A stretch of 64,000 nt of DNA from Chroicocephalus ridibundus (Eukaryota; Chordata; Aves; Charadriiformes; Laridae). Both the position numbers and the translations under genes were made by a program. Under the pieces are notes generated by a model. That model had not been told where the DNA came from. It searched no databases and was given only the letters and a program-made list of their open reading frames with translations. Of the stretch, positions 44,801 to 59,100 are shown piece after piece (within the stretch, counting starts at the first letter, position 1; each line of letters opens with the position of its first letter). The stretch lies in assembly GCF_963924245.1 (NCBI RefSeq), contig NC_086288.1, positions 1,531,501-1,595,500 on the forward strand, given 5' to 3'.

Positions 44801-47800
44801 CTCAAAACCACCCTTTCCCACTTGGCGCTGCGCCAGGCACAAAAATGGCCATATGTCTGGAGACTGGTCCCACGCCCAAAGAGCCAGCAGGGAAAACTAT
44901 GCCTTGTTCTAAAGCTCTTTGGGATCCGCTTGCGTAGCCCCACACACCTGGGGGCTGCAGGCTTTCCTGCTGCCTTCAGCCTCAGAAGAACCCTTTCGCA
45001 CTTGGCGCCGCGCCAGGCCCAAAAATGGCCATATGTCTGGAGACTGGTCCCACGCCCAAAGAGCCAGCAGGGAAAACTATGCCTTGTTCTAAAGCTCTTT
45101 GGGAACCGCTTGCGTAGCCCCACACACCTGGGGGCTGCAGGCTTTTCTCGCGCTTTCAGCCTCAAAACCACCATTTCCATCATGGCGTCACGCCAGGCAC
45201 AAAAATGGCCATATGTCTGGAGATTGGTCCCACGCCCAAAGAGCCAGCAGGGAAAATTATGCCTTGTTCTAAAGCTCTTTGGGAACCGCTTGCGTAGCCC
45301 CACACTCCTGGGGGCTGCAGGCTTTCCTGCTGCCTTCAGCCTAAAAACCACCCTTTCCCACATGGCGTCACGCCAGGCAGAAAAATGGCCATATGTCTGG
45401 AGGTTGGTCCCACGCCCAAAGAGCCAGCAGGGAAAACTATGCCTTGTTCTAAAGCTCTTTGGGAACCGCTTGCGTAGCCCCACACACCTAAGAGCTGCAG
45501 GCTTTCCTGCTGCCTTCAGCCTCAAAACCACCCTTTCCCACTTGGCCCTGCGCCAGGCCCAAAAATGGCCATATGTCTGGAGACTGGTCCCTCGCCCAAA
45601 GAGCCAGCAGGGAAAACTAAGCCTTGTTCTAAAGCTCTTTGGGAACGACTTGCGTAGACCCACACAAACTGGGGGCTGCAGGATTTTCTCGCGCTTTCAG
45701 CCTCAAAACCACCCTTTCCCACTTGGCACTGCGCCAGGCACAAAAATGGCCATATGTCTGGAGGTTGGTCCCACGCCCAAAGAGCCTGCAGGGAAAACTA
45801 TGCCTTGTTCTAAAGCTCTTTGGGATCCGCTTGCGTAGCCCCACAGACCTGGGGGCTACAGGCTTTCCTGCTGCCTTCAGCCTCAGAAGAACCCTTTCGC
45901 ACTTGGCGCCGCGCCAGGCCCAAAAATGGCCATATGTCTGGAGACTGGTCCCACGCCCAAAGAGCCAGCAGGGAAAACTATGCCTTGTTCTAAAGCTCTT
46001 TGGGAACCGCTTGCGTAGCCCCACACACCTGGGGGCTGCAGGCTTTCTTGCTGCCTTCCGCCTCAAAACCACCCTTTCTCACATGGCGCCACGCCAGGCA
46101 CAAAAATGGCCATATGTCTGGAGACTGGTCCCACGCCCAAAGAGCCAGCAGGGAAAACTATGCCTTGTTCTAAAGCTCTTTGGGAACCTCTTACGTAGCC
46201 CCACACACCTGGGGGCTGCAGGCTTTCCTGCTGCCTTCAGCTTCAAAACCACCCTTTCCCACTTGGCCCCGCGCCAGGCCCAAAAATGTCCATATGTCTG
46301 GAGACTGGTCCCACGCCCAAAGAGCCAGCAGGGAAAACTATGCCTTGTTCTAAAGCTCTTTGGGAACTGCTTGCGTAGCCCCACAGACCTGGGGGCTGCA
46401 GGCTTTCCTGCTGCCTTCAGCTTCAAAACCACCCTTTCCCACTTGGCACCGCGCCAGGCCCAAAAATGGCCATATGTCTGGAGACTGGTCCCACGCCCAA
46501 AGAGCCAGCAGGGAAAACTATGCCTTGTTCTAAAGCTCTTTTGGAACCGCTTGCGTGGCCCCACAGACCTGGGGGGTGCAGGCTTTCCTGCTGCCTTCAG
46601 CCTCAAAACCACCCTTTCCCACTTGGCGCCGCGCCAGGCCCAGAAATGGCCATATGTCTAGAGACTGGTCCCACGCCCAAAGAGCCAGCAGGGAAAACTA
46701 TGCCTTGTTCTAAAGCTCTTTGGGAACCGCTTGCGTAGCCCCACAGACCAGGGGGCTGCAGGCTTTCCTGCTGCCTTCAGCTTCAAAACCACCCTTTCCC
46801 ACTTGGCGCCGCGCCAGGCACAAAAATGGCCATATGTCTGGAGGTTGGTCCCACGCCCAAAGAGCCAGCAGGGAAAACTATGCCATGTTCTAAAGCTCTT
46901 TGGGAACCGCTTGCGTAGCCCCACACACCTGGGGGCTGCAGGCTTTTCTCGCGCTTTCAGCCTCAAAACCACCATTTCCATCATGGCGTCACGCCAGGCA
47001 GAAAAATGGCCATATGTCTGGAGATTGGTCCCACGCCCAAAGAGCCAGCAGGGAAAATTATGCCTTGTTCTAAAGCTCTTTGGGAACCGCTTGCGTAGCC
47101 CCACACTCCTGGGGGCTGCAGGCTTTCCTGCTGCCTTCAGCCTAAAAACCACCCTTTCCCACATGGCGTCACGCCAGGCAGAAAAATGGCCATATGTCTG
47201 GAGGTTGGTCCCACGCCCAAAGAGCCAGCAGGGAAAACTATGCCATGTTCTAAAGCTCTTTGGGAACCGCTTGCGTAGCCCCACACACCTGGGGGCTGCA
47301 GGCTTTCCTGCTGCCTTCAGCCTCAAAACCACCCTTTCCCACTTGGCACCACGCAAGGCACAAAAATGGCCATATGTCTGGAGGTTGGTCCCACGCCCAA
47401 AGAGCCAGCAGGGAAAACTATGCCTTGTTCTAAAGCTCTTTGGGAACCGCTTGCGTAGCCCCACACACCTAAGAGCTGCAGGCTTTCCTGCTGCCTTCAG
47501 CCTCAAAACCACCCTTTCCCACTTGGCCCTGCGCCAGGCCCAAAAATGGCCATATGTCTGGAGACTGGTCCCTCGCCCAAAGAGCCAGCAGGGAAAACTA
47601 AGCCTTGTTCTAAAGCTCTTTGGGAACGACTTGCGTAGACCCACACAAACTGGGGGCTGCAGGATTTTCTCGCGCTTTCAGCCTCAAAACCACCCTTTCC
47701 CACTTGGCGCTGCGCCAGGCACAAAAATGGCCATATGTCTGGAGACTGGTCCCACGCCCAAAGAGCCAGCAGGGAAAACTATGCCTTGTTCTAAAGCTCT

Positions 47801-50699
47801 TTGGGATCCGCTTGCGTAGCCCCACACACCTGGGGGCTGCAGGCTTTCCTGCTGCCTTCAGCCTCAGAAGAACCCTTTCGCACTTGGCGCCGCGCCAGGC
47901 CCAAAAATGGCCATATGTCTGGAGACTGGTCCCACGCCCAAAGAGCCAGCAGGGAAAACTATGCCTTGTTCTAAAGCTCTTTGGGAACCGCTTGCGTAGC
48001 CCCACACACCTGGGGGCTGCAGGCTTTTCTCGCGCTTTCAGCCTCAAAACCACCATTTCCATCATGGCGTCACGCCAGGCACAAAAATGGCCATATGTCT
48101 GGAGATTGGTCCCACGCCCAAAGAGCCAGCAGGGAAAATTATGCCTTGTTCTAAAGCTCTTTGGGAACCGCTTGCGTAGCCCCACACTCCTGGGGGCTGC
48201 AGGCTTTCCTGCTGCCTTCAGCCTAAAAACCACCCTTTCCCACATGGCGTCACGCCAGGCAGAAAAATGGCCATATGTCTGGAGATTGGTCCCACGCCCA
48301 AAGAGCCAGCAGGGAAAATTATGCCTTGTTCTAAAGCTCTTTGGGAACCGCTTGCGTAGCCCCACACACCTGGGGGCTGCAGGCTTTCCTGCTGCCTTCA
48401 GCCTCAGAAGAACCCTTTCGCACTTGGCGCCCCGCCAGGCCCAAAAATGGCCATATGTCTGGAGACTGGTCCCACGCCCAAAGAGCCAGCAGGGAAAACT
48501 ATGCCTTGTTCTAAAGCTCTTTGGGAACCGCTTGCGTAGCCCCACACAGCTGGGGGCTGCAGGCTTTCCTGCTGCCTTCAGCTTCAAAACCACCCTTTCC
48601 TACTTGGCACCGCGCCAGGCCCAAAAATGGCCATATGTCTGGAGGTTGGTCCCACGCCCAAAGAGCCAGCAGGGAAAACTATGCCTTGTTCTAAAGCTCT
48701 TTGGGAACCGCTTGCGTAGCCCCACAGACCAGTGGGCTGCAGGCTTTTCTCGCGCTTTCAGCCTCAAAACCACCCTTTCCATCATGGCGTCACGCCAGGC
48801 ACAAAAATGGCCATATGTCTGGAGACTGGTCCCACGCCCAAAGAGCCAGCAGGGAAAACTATGCCTTGTTCTAAAGCTCTTTGGGAACCGCTTGCGTAGC
48901 CCCACACTCCTGGGGGCTGCAGGCTTTCCTGCTGCCTTCAGCCTCAAAACCACCCTTTCCCACTTGGCGCTGCGCCAGGCCCAAAAATGGCCATATGTCT
49001 GGAGGTTGGTCCCACGCCCAAAGAGCCAGCAGGGAAAACTATGCCTTGTTCTAAAGCTCTTTGGGAACCGCTTGCGTAGCCCCACAGACCAGGGGGCTGC
49101 AGGCTTTCCTGCTGCCTTCAGCCTCAAAACCACCCTTTTCCACATGGCGTCACGCCAGGCACAAAAATGGCCATATGTCTGGAGGTAGGTCCCACGCCCA
49201 AAGAGCCAGCAGGGAAAACTATGCCTTGTTCTAAAGCTCTTTGGGAACCGCTTGCGTAGCCCCACACACCTGGGGGCTGCAGGCTTTCCTGCTGCCTTCA
49301 GCCTCAAAACCACCCTTTCCCACTTGGCGCCGCGCCAGGCCCAAAAATGGCCATATGTCTTGACGTTGGTCCCACGCCCAAGAGCCAGCAGGGAAAACTA
49401 TGCCTTGTTCTAAAGCTCTTTGGGAACCGCTTGCGTAGCCCCACAGACCTGGGGGCTGCAGGCTTTCCTGCTGCCTTCAGCCTCAAAACCACCCTTTCCC
49501 ACTTGGCGCCGCGCCAGGCCCAAAAATGGCCATATGTCTGGAGACTGGTCCCACGCCCAAAGAGCCAGCAGGGAAAACTATGCCTTGTTCTAAAGCTCTT
49601 TGGGATCCGCTTGCGTAGCCCCACACACCTGGGGGCTGCAGGCTTTCCTGCTGCCTTCAGCCTCAGAAGAACCCTTTCGCACTTGGCGCCCCGCCAGGCC
49701 CAAAAATGGCCATATGTCTGGAGACTGGTCCCACGCCCAAAGAGCCAGCAGGGAAAACTATGCCTTGTTCTAAAGCTCTTTGGGAAACGCTTGCGTAGCC
49801 CCACACAGCTGGGGGCTGCAGGCTTTCCTGCTGCCTTCAGCTTCAAAACCACCCTTTCCTACTTGGCACCGCGCCAGGCCCAAAAATGGCCATATGTCTG
49901 GAGGTTGGTCCCACGCCCAAAGAGCCAGCAGGGAAAACTATGCCTTGTTCTAAAGCTCTTTGGGAACCGCTTGCGTAGCCCCACAGACCAGTGGGCTGCA
50001 GGCTTTTCTCGCGCTTTCAGCCTCAAAACCACCCTTTCCATCATGGCGTCACGCCAGGCACAAAAATGGCCATATGTCTGGAGACTGGTCCCACGCCCAA
50101 AGAGCCAGCAGGGAAAACTATGCCTTGTTCTAAAGCTCTTTGGGAACCGCTTGCGTAGCCCCACACTCCTGGGGGCTGCAGGCTTTCCTGCTGCCTTCAG
50201 CCTCAAAACCACCCTTTCCCACTTGGCGCTGCGCCAGGCCCAAAAATGGCCATATGTCTGGAGGTTGGTCCCACGCCCAAAGAGCCAGCAGGGAAAACTA
50301 TGCCTTGTTCTAAAGCTCTTTGGGAACCGCTTGCGTAGCCCCACAGACCAGGGGGCTGCAGGCTTTCCTGCTGCCTTCAGCCTCAAAACCACCCTTTCCC
50401 ACTTGGCGCCGCGCCAGGCCCAAAAATGGCCATATGTCTTGACGTTGGTCCCACGCCCAAGAGCCAGCAGGGAAAACTATGCCTTGTTCTAAAGCTCTTT
50501 GGGAACCGCTTGCGTAGCCCCACAGACCTGGGGGCTGCAGGCTTTCCTGCTGCCTTCAGCCTCAAAACCACCCTTTCCCACTTGGCGCCGCGCCAGGCCC
50601 AAAAATGGCCATATGTCTGGAGACTGGTCCCACGCCCAAAGAGCCAGCAGGGAAAACTATGCCTTGTTCTAAAGCTCTTTGGGAACCGCTTGCGTAGCC

Positions 50700-53600
50700 C
50701 CACACACCTGGGGGCTGCATTCTTTTCTCGCGCTTTCAGCCTCAAAACCACCCGTTCCCTCATGGCGTCACGCCAGGCCCAAAAATGGCCATATGTCTGG
50801 AGGTTGGTCCCACGCCCAAAGAGCCAGCAGGGAAAACTATGCCTTGTTCTAAAGCTCTTTGGGAACCTCTTGGGTAGCCCCACACACCTGGGGGCTGCAG
50901 GCTTTCCTGCTGCCTTCAGCCTCAAAACCACCCTTTCCCACATGGCGTAACGCCAGGCAGGAAAATGGCCATATGTCTGGAGGTTGGTGCCATGCCCAAA
51001 GAGCCAGCAGGGAAAACTATGCCTTGTTCTAAAGCTCTTTGGGAACCTCTTGCGTAGCCCCACAGACCTGGGGGCTGTAGCCTTTCCTGCTGCCTTCAGC
51101 CTCAAAACCACCGTTTCCCACATGGCGCCACGCCAGGCACAAAAATGGCCATATGTCTGCTGGTTGGTCCCACACCCAAAGAGCCAGCAGGGAAAACTAT
51201 TCCTTGTTCTAAAGCTCTTTGGGGACCGCTTGCGTAGCCCCACACACCTGGGGGCTGCAGGCTTTTCTCGCGCTTTCAGCTTCAAAACCACCCTTTCCCT
51301 CATGGCGTCACGCCAGGCACAAAAATGGCCATATGTCTGGAGACTGGTCCCACGCCCAAAGTGCCATCAGGAAAAACTATGCCTTGTTCTAAAGCTCTTG
51401 GGAACCGCTTGCGTGGCCCCACACACCTGGGGGCTGCAGGCTTTCCTGCTGCCTTCAGCCTCAAAACCACCCTTTCCCACATGGCGTCACGCCAGGCAGA
51501 AAAATGGCCATATGTCTGGAGATTGGTCCCACGCCCAAAGAGCCAGCAGGGAAAACTATGCCTTGTTCTAAAGCTCTTTGGGAACCGCTTGCGTAGCCCC
51601 ACACACCTGGGGGCTGCAGGCTTTCCTTCTCTCTTCAGCCTCAAAAGCACCCTTTCCCACTTGGCGCCGCGCCAGGCACAAAAATGGCCATATGTCTGGA
51701 GGTTGGTCCCACGCCCAAAGAGCCAGCAGGGAAAACTATGCCTTGTTCTAAAGCTCTTTGGGAACCGCTTGCGTAGCCCCACAGACCTGGGGGCTGCAGG
51801 CTTTTCTCGCGCTTTCAGCCTCAAAACCACCCTTTCCCTCATGGCGTCACGCCAGGCAGAAAAATGGCCATATGTCTGGAGGTTGGTCCCACGCCCAAAG
51901 AGCCAGCAGGGAAAACTATGCCTTGTTCTAAAGCTCTTTGGGAACCGCTTGCGTAGCCCCACACACCTGGGGGCTGCAGGCTTTCCTGCTCTCTTCAGCC
52001 TCAAAACCACCCTTTCCCACTTGGCGCCACGCCAGGCCCAAAAATGGCCATATGTCCGGAGATTGGTCCCACGCCAAAAGAGCCAGCAGGGAAAACTATG
52101 CCTTGTTCTAAAGCTCTTTGGGAACCGCTTGCGTAGCCCCACAGACCAGGGGGCTGCAGGCTTTCCTGCTCTCTTCAGCGTCAAAACCACCCTTTCCCAC
52201 TTGGCGCCGCGCCAGGCCCAAAAATGGCCATATGTCTGGAGACTGATCCCACGCCCAAAGAGCCAGCAGGGAAAACTATGCCTTGTTCTAAAGCTCTTTG
52301 GGAACCGCTTGCGTAGCCCCACACACCTGGGGGCTGCAGGCTTTCCTGCTGCCTTCAGCCTCAAAACCACGCTTTCCCACATGGCGTCACGCCAGGCAGA
52401 AAAATGGCCATATGTCTGGAGACTGGTCCCACGCCCAAAGAGCCAGCAGGGAAAACTATGCCTTGTTCTAAAGCTCTTTGGGAACCGCTTGCGTAGCCCC
52501 ACACACCTAAGAGCTGCAGGCTTTCCTGCTGCCTTCAGCCTCAAAACCCCACTTTCCCACTTGGCGCCGCGCCAGGCCCAAAAATGGCCATATGTCTGGA
52601 GACTGGTCCCTTTCCCAAAGAGCCAGCAGGGAAAACTATGCCTTGTTCTAAAGCTCTTTGGGAACCGCTTGCGTAGCCCCACACAAACTGGGGGCTGCAG
52701 TCTTTTCTCGCGCATTCAGCCTCAAAACCACCCGTTCCCTCATGGCGTCACGCCAGGCACAAAAATGGCCATATGTCTGGAGGTTGGTCCCACGCCCAAA
52801 GAGCCAGCAGGGAAAACTATGCCTTGTTCTAAAGCTCTTTGGGAACCTCTTGGGTAGCACCACACACCTGGGGGCTGCAGGCTTTCCTGCTGCCTTCAGC
52901 CTCAAAACCACCCTTTCCCACATGGCGTCACGCCAGGCAGGAAAATGGCCATATGTCTGGAGGTTGGTGCCATGCCCAAAGAGCCAGCAGGGAAAACTAT
53001 GCCTTGTTCTAAAGCTCTTTGGGAACCTCTTGCGTAGCCCCACACACCTGGGGGCTGCTGGCTTTCCTGCTCTCTTCAGCCTCAAAAGCACCCTTTCCCA
53101 ATTGGCGCCGCGCCAGGCCCAAAAATGGCCATATATCTAGGAGGTTGGTCCCACGCCCAAAGAGCCAGCAGGGAAAACTATGCCTTGTTCTAAAGCTCTT
53201 TGGGAACCGCTTGTGTAGCCCCACACACCTGGGGGTGCAGGCTTTTCTCGCGCTTTCAGCCTCAAAACCACCCTTTCCCTCATGGCGTCACGCCAGGCAC
53301 AAAAATGGCCATATGTCTGGAGGTTGGTCCCACGCCAAAAGAGCCAGCAGGGAAAACTATGCCTTGTTCTAAAGCTCTTTGGGAACGGCTTGCGTAGCCC
53401 CACACACCTGGGGGCTGCAGGCTTTCCTGCTCTCTTCAGCCTCAGAAGAACCCTTTCGCACTTGGCGCCGCGCCAGGCCCAAAAATGGCCATATGTCTGG
53501 AGACTGGTCCCACGCCCAAAGAGCCAGCAGGGAAAACTGTGGCTTTTTCTAAAGCTCTTTGGGAACGGCTTGCGTAGCCCCACACACCTGGGGGCTGCAG

Positions 53601-56160
53601 TCTTTCCTGCTGCCTTCAGCCTCCAAACACCCCTTTCCCATTTGGCGCCGCGCCAGGCCCAAAAATGGCCATAAGTCTGGAGACTGGTCCCTTTCCCAAA
53701 GAGCCAGCAGGGAAAACTATGCCTTGTTCTAAAGCTCTTTGGGAACCGCTTGTGTAGCCCCACACACCTGGGGGCTGCATTCTTTTCTCGCGCTTTCAGC
53801 CTCAAAACCACCCGTTCCCTCATGGCGTCACGCCAGGCCCAAAAATGGCCATATGTCTGGAGGTTGGTCCCACGCCCAAAGAGCCAGCAGGGAAAACTAT
53901 GCCTTGTTCTAAAGCTCTTTGGGAACCTCTTGGGTAGCCCCACACACCTGGGGGCTGCAGGCTTTCCTGCTGCCTTCAGCCTCAAAACCACCCTTTCCCA
54001 CATGGCGTAACGCCAGGCAGGAAAATGGCCATATGTCTGGAGGTTGGTGCCATGCCCAAAGAGCCAGCAGGGAAAACTATGCCTTGTTCTAAAGCTCTTT
54101 GGGAACCTCTTGCGTAGCCCCACAAACCTGGGGGCTGTAGCCTTTCCTGCTGCCTTCAGCCTCAAAACCACCGTTTCCCACATGGCGCCACGCCAGGCAC
54201 AAAAATGGCCATATGTCTGCTGGTTGGTCCCACACCCAAAGAGCCAGCAGGGAAAACTATTCCTTGTTCTAAAGCTCTTTGGGGACCGCTTGCGTAGCCC
54301 CACACACCTGGGGGCTGCAGGCTTTTCTCGCGCTTTCAGCTTCAAAACCACCCTTTCCCTCATGGCGTCACGCCAGGCACAAAAATGGCCATATGTCTGG
54401 AGACTGGTCCCACGCCCAAAGTGCCATCAGGAAAAACTATGCCTTGTTCTAAAGCTCTTGGGAACCGCTTGCGTGGCCCCACACACCTGGGGGCTGCAGG
54501 CTTTCCTGCTGCCTTCAGCCTCAAAACCACCCTTTCCCACATGGCGTCACGCCAGGCAGAAAAATGGCCATATGTCTGGAGATTGGTCCCACGCCCAAAG
54601 AGCCAGCAGGGAAAACTATGCCTTGTTCTAAAGCTCTTTGGGAACCGCTTGCGTAGCCCCACACACCTGGGGGCTGCAGGCTTTCCTTCTCTCTTCAGCC
54701 TCAAAAGCACCCTTTCCCACTTGGCGCCGCGCCAGGCACAAAAATGGCCATATGTCTGGAGGTTGGTCCCACGCCCAAAGAGCCAGCAGGGAAAACTATG
54801 CCTTGTTCTAAAGCTCTTTGGGAACCGCTTGCGTAGCCCCACAGACCTGGGGGCTGCAGGCTTTTCTCGCGCTTTCAGCCTCAAAACCACCCTTTCCCTC
54901 ATGGCGTCACGCCAGGCAGAAAAATGGCCATATGTCTGGAGGTTGGTCCCACGCCCAAAGAGCCAGCAGGGAAAACTATGCCTTGTTCTAAAGCTCTTTG
55001 GGAACCGCTTGCGTAGCCCCACACACCTGGGGGCTGCAGGCTTTCCTGCTCTCTTCAGCCTCAAAACCACCCTTTCCCACTTGGCGCCACGCCAGGCCCA
55101 AAAATGGCCATATGTCCGGAGATTGGTCCCACGCCAAAAGAGCCAGCAGGGAAAACTATGCCTTGTTCTAAAGCTCTTTGGGAACCGCTTGCGTAGCCCC
55201 ACAGACCAGGGGGCTGCAGGCTTTCCTGCTCTCTTCAGCCTCAAAACCACCCTTTCCCACTTGGCGCCGCGCCAGGCCCAAAAATGGCCATATGTCTGGA
55301 GACTGATCCCACGCCCAAAGAGCCAGCAGGGAAAACTATGCCTTGTTCTAAAGCTCTTTGGGAACCGCTTGCGTAGCCCCACACACCTGGGGGCTGCAGG
55401 CTTTCCTGCTGCCTTCAGCCTCAAAACCACCCTTTCCCACATGGCGTCATGCCAGGCAGAAAAATGGCCATATGTCTGGAGACTGGTCCCACGCCCAAAG
55501 AGCCAGCAGGGAAAACTATGCCTTGTTCTAAAGCTCTTTGGGAACCGCTTGCGTAGCCCCACACACCTAAGAGCTGCAGGCTTTCCTGCTGCCTTCAGCC
55601 TCAAAACCCCACTTTCCCACTTGGCGCCGCGCCAGGCCCAAAAATGGCCATATGTCTGGAGACTGGTCCCTTTCCCAAAGAGCCAGCAGGGAAAACTATG
55701 CCTTGTTCTAAAGCTCTTTGGGAACCGCTTGCGTAGCCCCACACAAACTGGGGGCTGCAGTCTTTTCTCGCGCTTTCAGCCTCAAAACCACCCGTTCCCT
55801 CATGGCGTCACGCCAGGCACAAAAATGGCCATATGTCTGGAGGTTGGTCCCACGCCCAAAGAGCCAGCAGGGAAAACTATGCCTTGTTCTAAAGCTCTTT
55901 GGGAACCTCTTGGGTAGCACCACACACCTGGGGGCTGCAGGCTTTCCTGCTGCCTTCAGCCTCAAAACCACCCTTTCCCACATGGCGTCACGCCAGGCAG
56001 GAAAATGGCCATATGTCTGGAGGTTGGTGCCATGCCCAAAGAGCCAGCAGGGAAAACTATGCCTTGTTCTAAAGCTCTTTGGGAACCTCTTGCGTAGCCC
56101 CACACACCTGGGGGCTGCAGGCTTTCCTGCTCTCTTCAGCCTCAAAAGCACCCTTTCCCA
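50700..56160. repeat. Recent 17-unit tandem duplication inside the array
   Basis: 50700-53100 and 53760-56160 match with a constant offset of 3,060 bp, exactly 17 monomers, including rare variants such as GGGGCTGCATTCTTTTCTCG (50711 and 53771) and the -1 tag GCTCTTGGGA (about 51399 and 54459). Next to it, 53040-53680 matches 56820-57460 with an offset of 3,780 then 3,779 bp (21 units, with one extra base near 53137 in the left copy). Confidence 0.8.
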
Positions 56161-59100
56161 CTTGGCGCCGCGCCAGGCCCAAAAATGGCCATATGTCTGG
56201 AGACTGGTCCCACGCCCAAAGAGCCAGCAGGGAAAACTATGCCTTGTTCTAATGCTCTTTGGGAACCGCTTGCGTAGACCCAGAGACCTGGGGGCTGCAG
56301 GCTTTCCTGCTGCCTTCAGCCTCAAAACCACCCTTTCCAACTTGGCGCCGCGCCAGGCCAAAAAATGGCCATATGTCTGGAGACTGGTCCCACGCCCAAA
56401 GAGCCAGCAGGGAAAACTATGCCTTGTTCTAAAGCTCTTTGGGAACCGCTTGCGTAGCCCCACACACCTGGGGGCTGCAGGCTTTTCTCGCGCTTTCAGC
56501 CTCAAAACCACCCTTTCCCACTTGGCGCTGCTCCAGGCCCAAAAATGGCCATATGTCTGGAGACCGGTCCCACGCCCAAAGAGCCAGCAGGGAAAACTAT
56601 GCCTTGTTCTAAAGTTCTTTGGGAACCTCTTGTGTAGCCCCACAGACCTGGGGGCTGCAGGCTTTCCTGCTGCCTTCAGCCTCAAAACCACCCTTTCCCA
56701 CATGGCGTCACGCCATGCCCAAAAATGGCCATATGTCTGGAGACTGGTCATACGCCAAAAGAGCCAGCAGGGAAAACTATGCCTTGTTCTAAAGCTCTTT
56801 GGGAACCTCTTGCGTAGCCCCACACACCTGGGGGCTGCTGGCTTTCCTGCTCTCTTCAGCCTCAAAAGCACCCTTTCCCAATTGGCGCCGCGCCAGGCCC
56901 AAAAATGGCCATATATCTGGAGGTTGGTCCCACGCCCAAAGAGCCAGCAGGGAAAACTATGCCTTGTTCTAAAGCTCTTTGGGAACCGCTTGTGTAGCCC
57001 CACACACCTGGGGGTGCAGGCTTTTCTCGCGCTTTCAGCCTCAAAACCACCCTTTCCCTCATGGCGTCACGCCAGGCACAAAAATGGCCATATGTCTGGA
57101 GGTTGGTCCCACGCCAAAAGAGCCAGCAGGGAAAACTATGCCTTGTTCTAAAGCTCTTTGGGAACGGCTTGCGTAGCCCCACACACCTGGGGGCTGCAGG
57201 CTTTCCTGCTCTCTTCAGCCTCAGAAGAACCCTTTCGCACTTGGCGCCGCGCCAGGCCCAAAAATGGCCATATGTCTGGAGACTGGTCCCACGCCCAAAG
57301 AGCCAGCAGGGAAAACTGTGGCTTTTTCTAAAGCTATTTGGGAACGGCTTGCGTAGCCCCACACACCTGGGGGCTGCAGGCTTTCCTGCTGCCTTCAGCC
57401 TCCAAACACCCCTTTCCCATTTGGCGCCGCGCCAGGCCCAAAAATGGCCATAAGTCTGGAGACTGGTCCCTTTCCCAAAGAGCCAGCAGGGAAAACTATG
57501 CCTTGTTCTAAAGCTCTTTGGGAACCGCTTGTGTAGCCCCACAGACCTGGGGGCTGCAGGCTTTTCTCGCGCTTTCAGCCTCAAAACCACCCTTTCCCTC
57601 AGGGCGTCACGCCAGGCAGAAAAATGGCCATATGTCTGGAGGTTGGTCCCACGCCAAAAGAGCCAGCAGGGAAAACTATGCCTTGTTCTAAAGCTCTTTG
57701 GGAACCGCTTGCGTAGCCCCACACACCTGGGGGCTGCAGGCTTTCCTGCTCTCTTCAGCCTCAAACCACCCTTTCCCACATGGCGCCGCGCCAGGCCCAA
57801 AAATGGCCATATGTCTGGAGACTGGTCCCACGCCCAAAGAGCCAGCAGGGAAAACTATGCCTTGTTCTAAAGCTCTTTGGGAACCTCTTGCGTAGCCCCA
57901 CACACCTGGGGGCTGCAGGCTTTCCTGCTCTCTTCAGCCTCAAAAGCACCCTTTCCCACTTGGCGCCGCGCCAGGCCCAAAAATGGCCATATGTCTGGAG
58001 GTTGGTCCCACGCCCAAAGAGCCAGCAGGGAAAACTATGCCTTGTTCTAAAGCTCTTTGGGAAACGCTTGTGTAGCCCCACACACCTGGGGGCTGCAGGC
58101 TTTCCTGCTGCCTTCAGCCTCAAAACCACCCTTTGCCACATGGCGTCACGCCAGGCAGAAAAATGGCCATATGTCTGGAGACTGGTCCCACGCCCAAAGA
58201 GCCAGCAGGGAAAACTATGCCTTGTTCTAAAGCTCTTTGGGAACCGCTTGCGTAGCCCCACACACCTAAGAGCTGCAGGCTTTCCTGCTCTCTTCAGCCT
58301 CAAAAGCACCCTTTCCCACTTGGCGCCGCGCCAGGACCAAAAATGGCCATATGTCTGGAGACTGGTCCCACGCGCAAAGAGCCAGCAGGGAAAACTATGC
58401 CTTGTTCTAAAGCTCTTTGGGAACCGCTTGCGTAGCCCCACACACCTGGGGGCTGCAGGCTTTCCTGCTCTCTTCAGCCTCAGAAGAACCCTTTCGCACT
58501 TGGCGCCGCGCCAGGCCCAAAAATGGCCATATGTCTGGAGACTGGTGCCACGCCCAAAGAGCCAGCAGGGAAAACTGTGGCTTTTTCTAAAGCTCTTTGG
58601 GAACGGCTTGCGTAGCCCCACACACCTGGGGGCTGCAGTCTTTCCTGCTGCCTTCAGCCTCCAAACACCCCTTTCCCATTTGGCGCCGCGCCAGGCCCAA
58701 AAATGGCCATAAGTCTGGAGACTGGTCCCACGCTCAAAGAGCCAGCAGGGAAAACTATGCCTTGTTCTAAAGCTCTTTGGGAACCGCTTGCGTAGCCCCA
58801 CACACCTGGGGGCTGCAGGCTTTTCTCGCGCTTTCAGCCTCAAAACCACCCTTTCCCTCATGGCGTCACGCCAGGCAGAAAAATGGCCATATGTCTGGAG
58901 GTTGGTCCCACGCCAAAAGAGCCAGCAGGGAAAACTATGCCTTGTTCTAAAGCTCTTTGGGAACCGCTTGCGTAGCCCCACACACCTGGGGGCTGCAGGC
59001 TTTCCTGCTCTCTTCAGCCTCAAACCACCCTTTCCCACATGGCGCCGCGCCAGGCCCAAAAATGGCCATATGTCTGGAGACTGGTCCCACGCCCAAAGAG

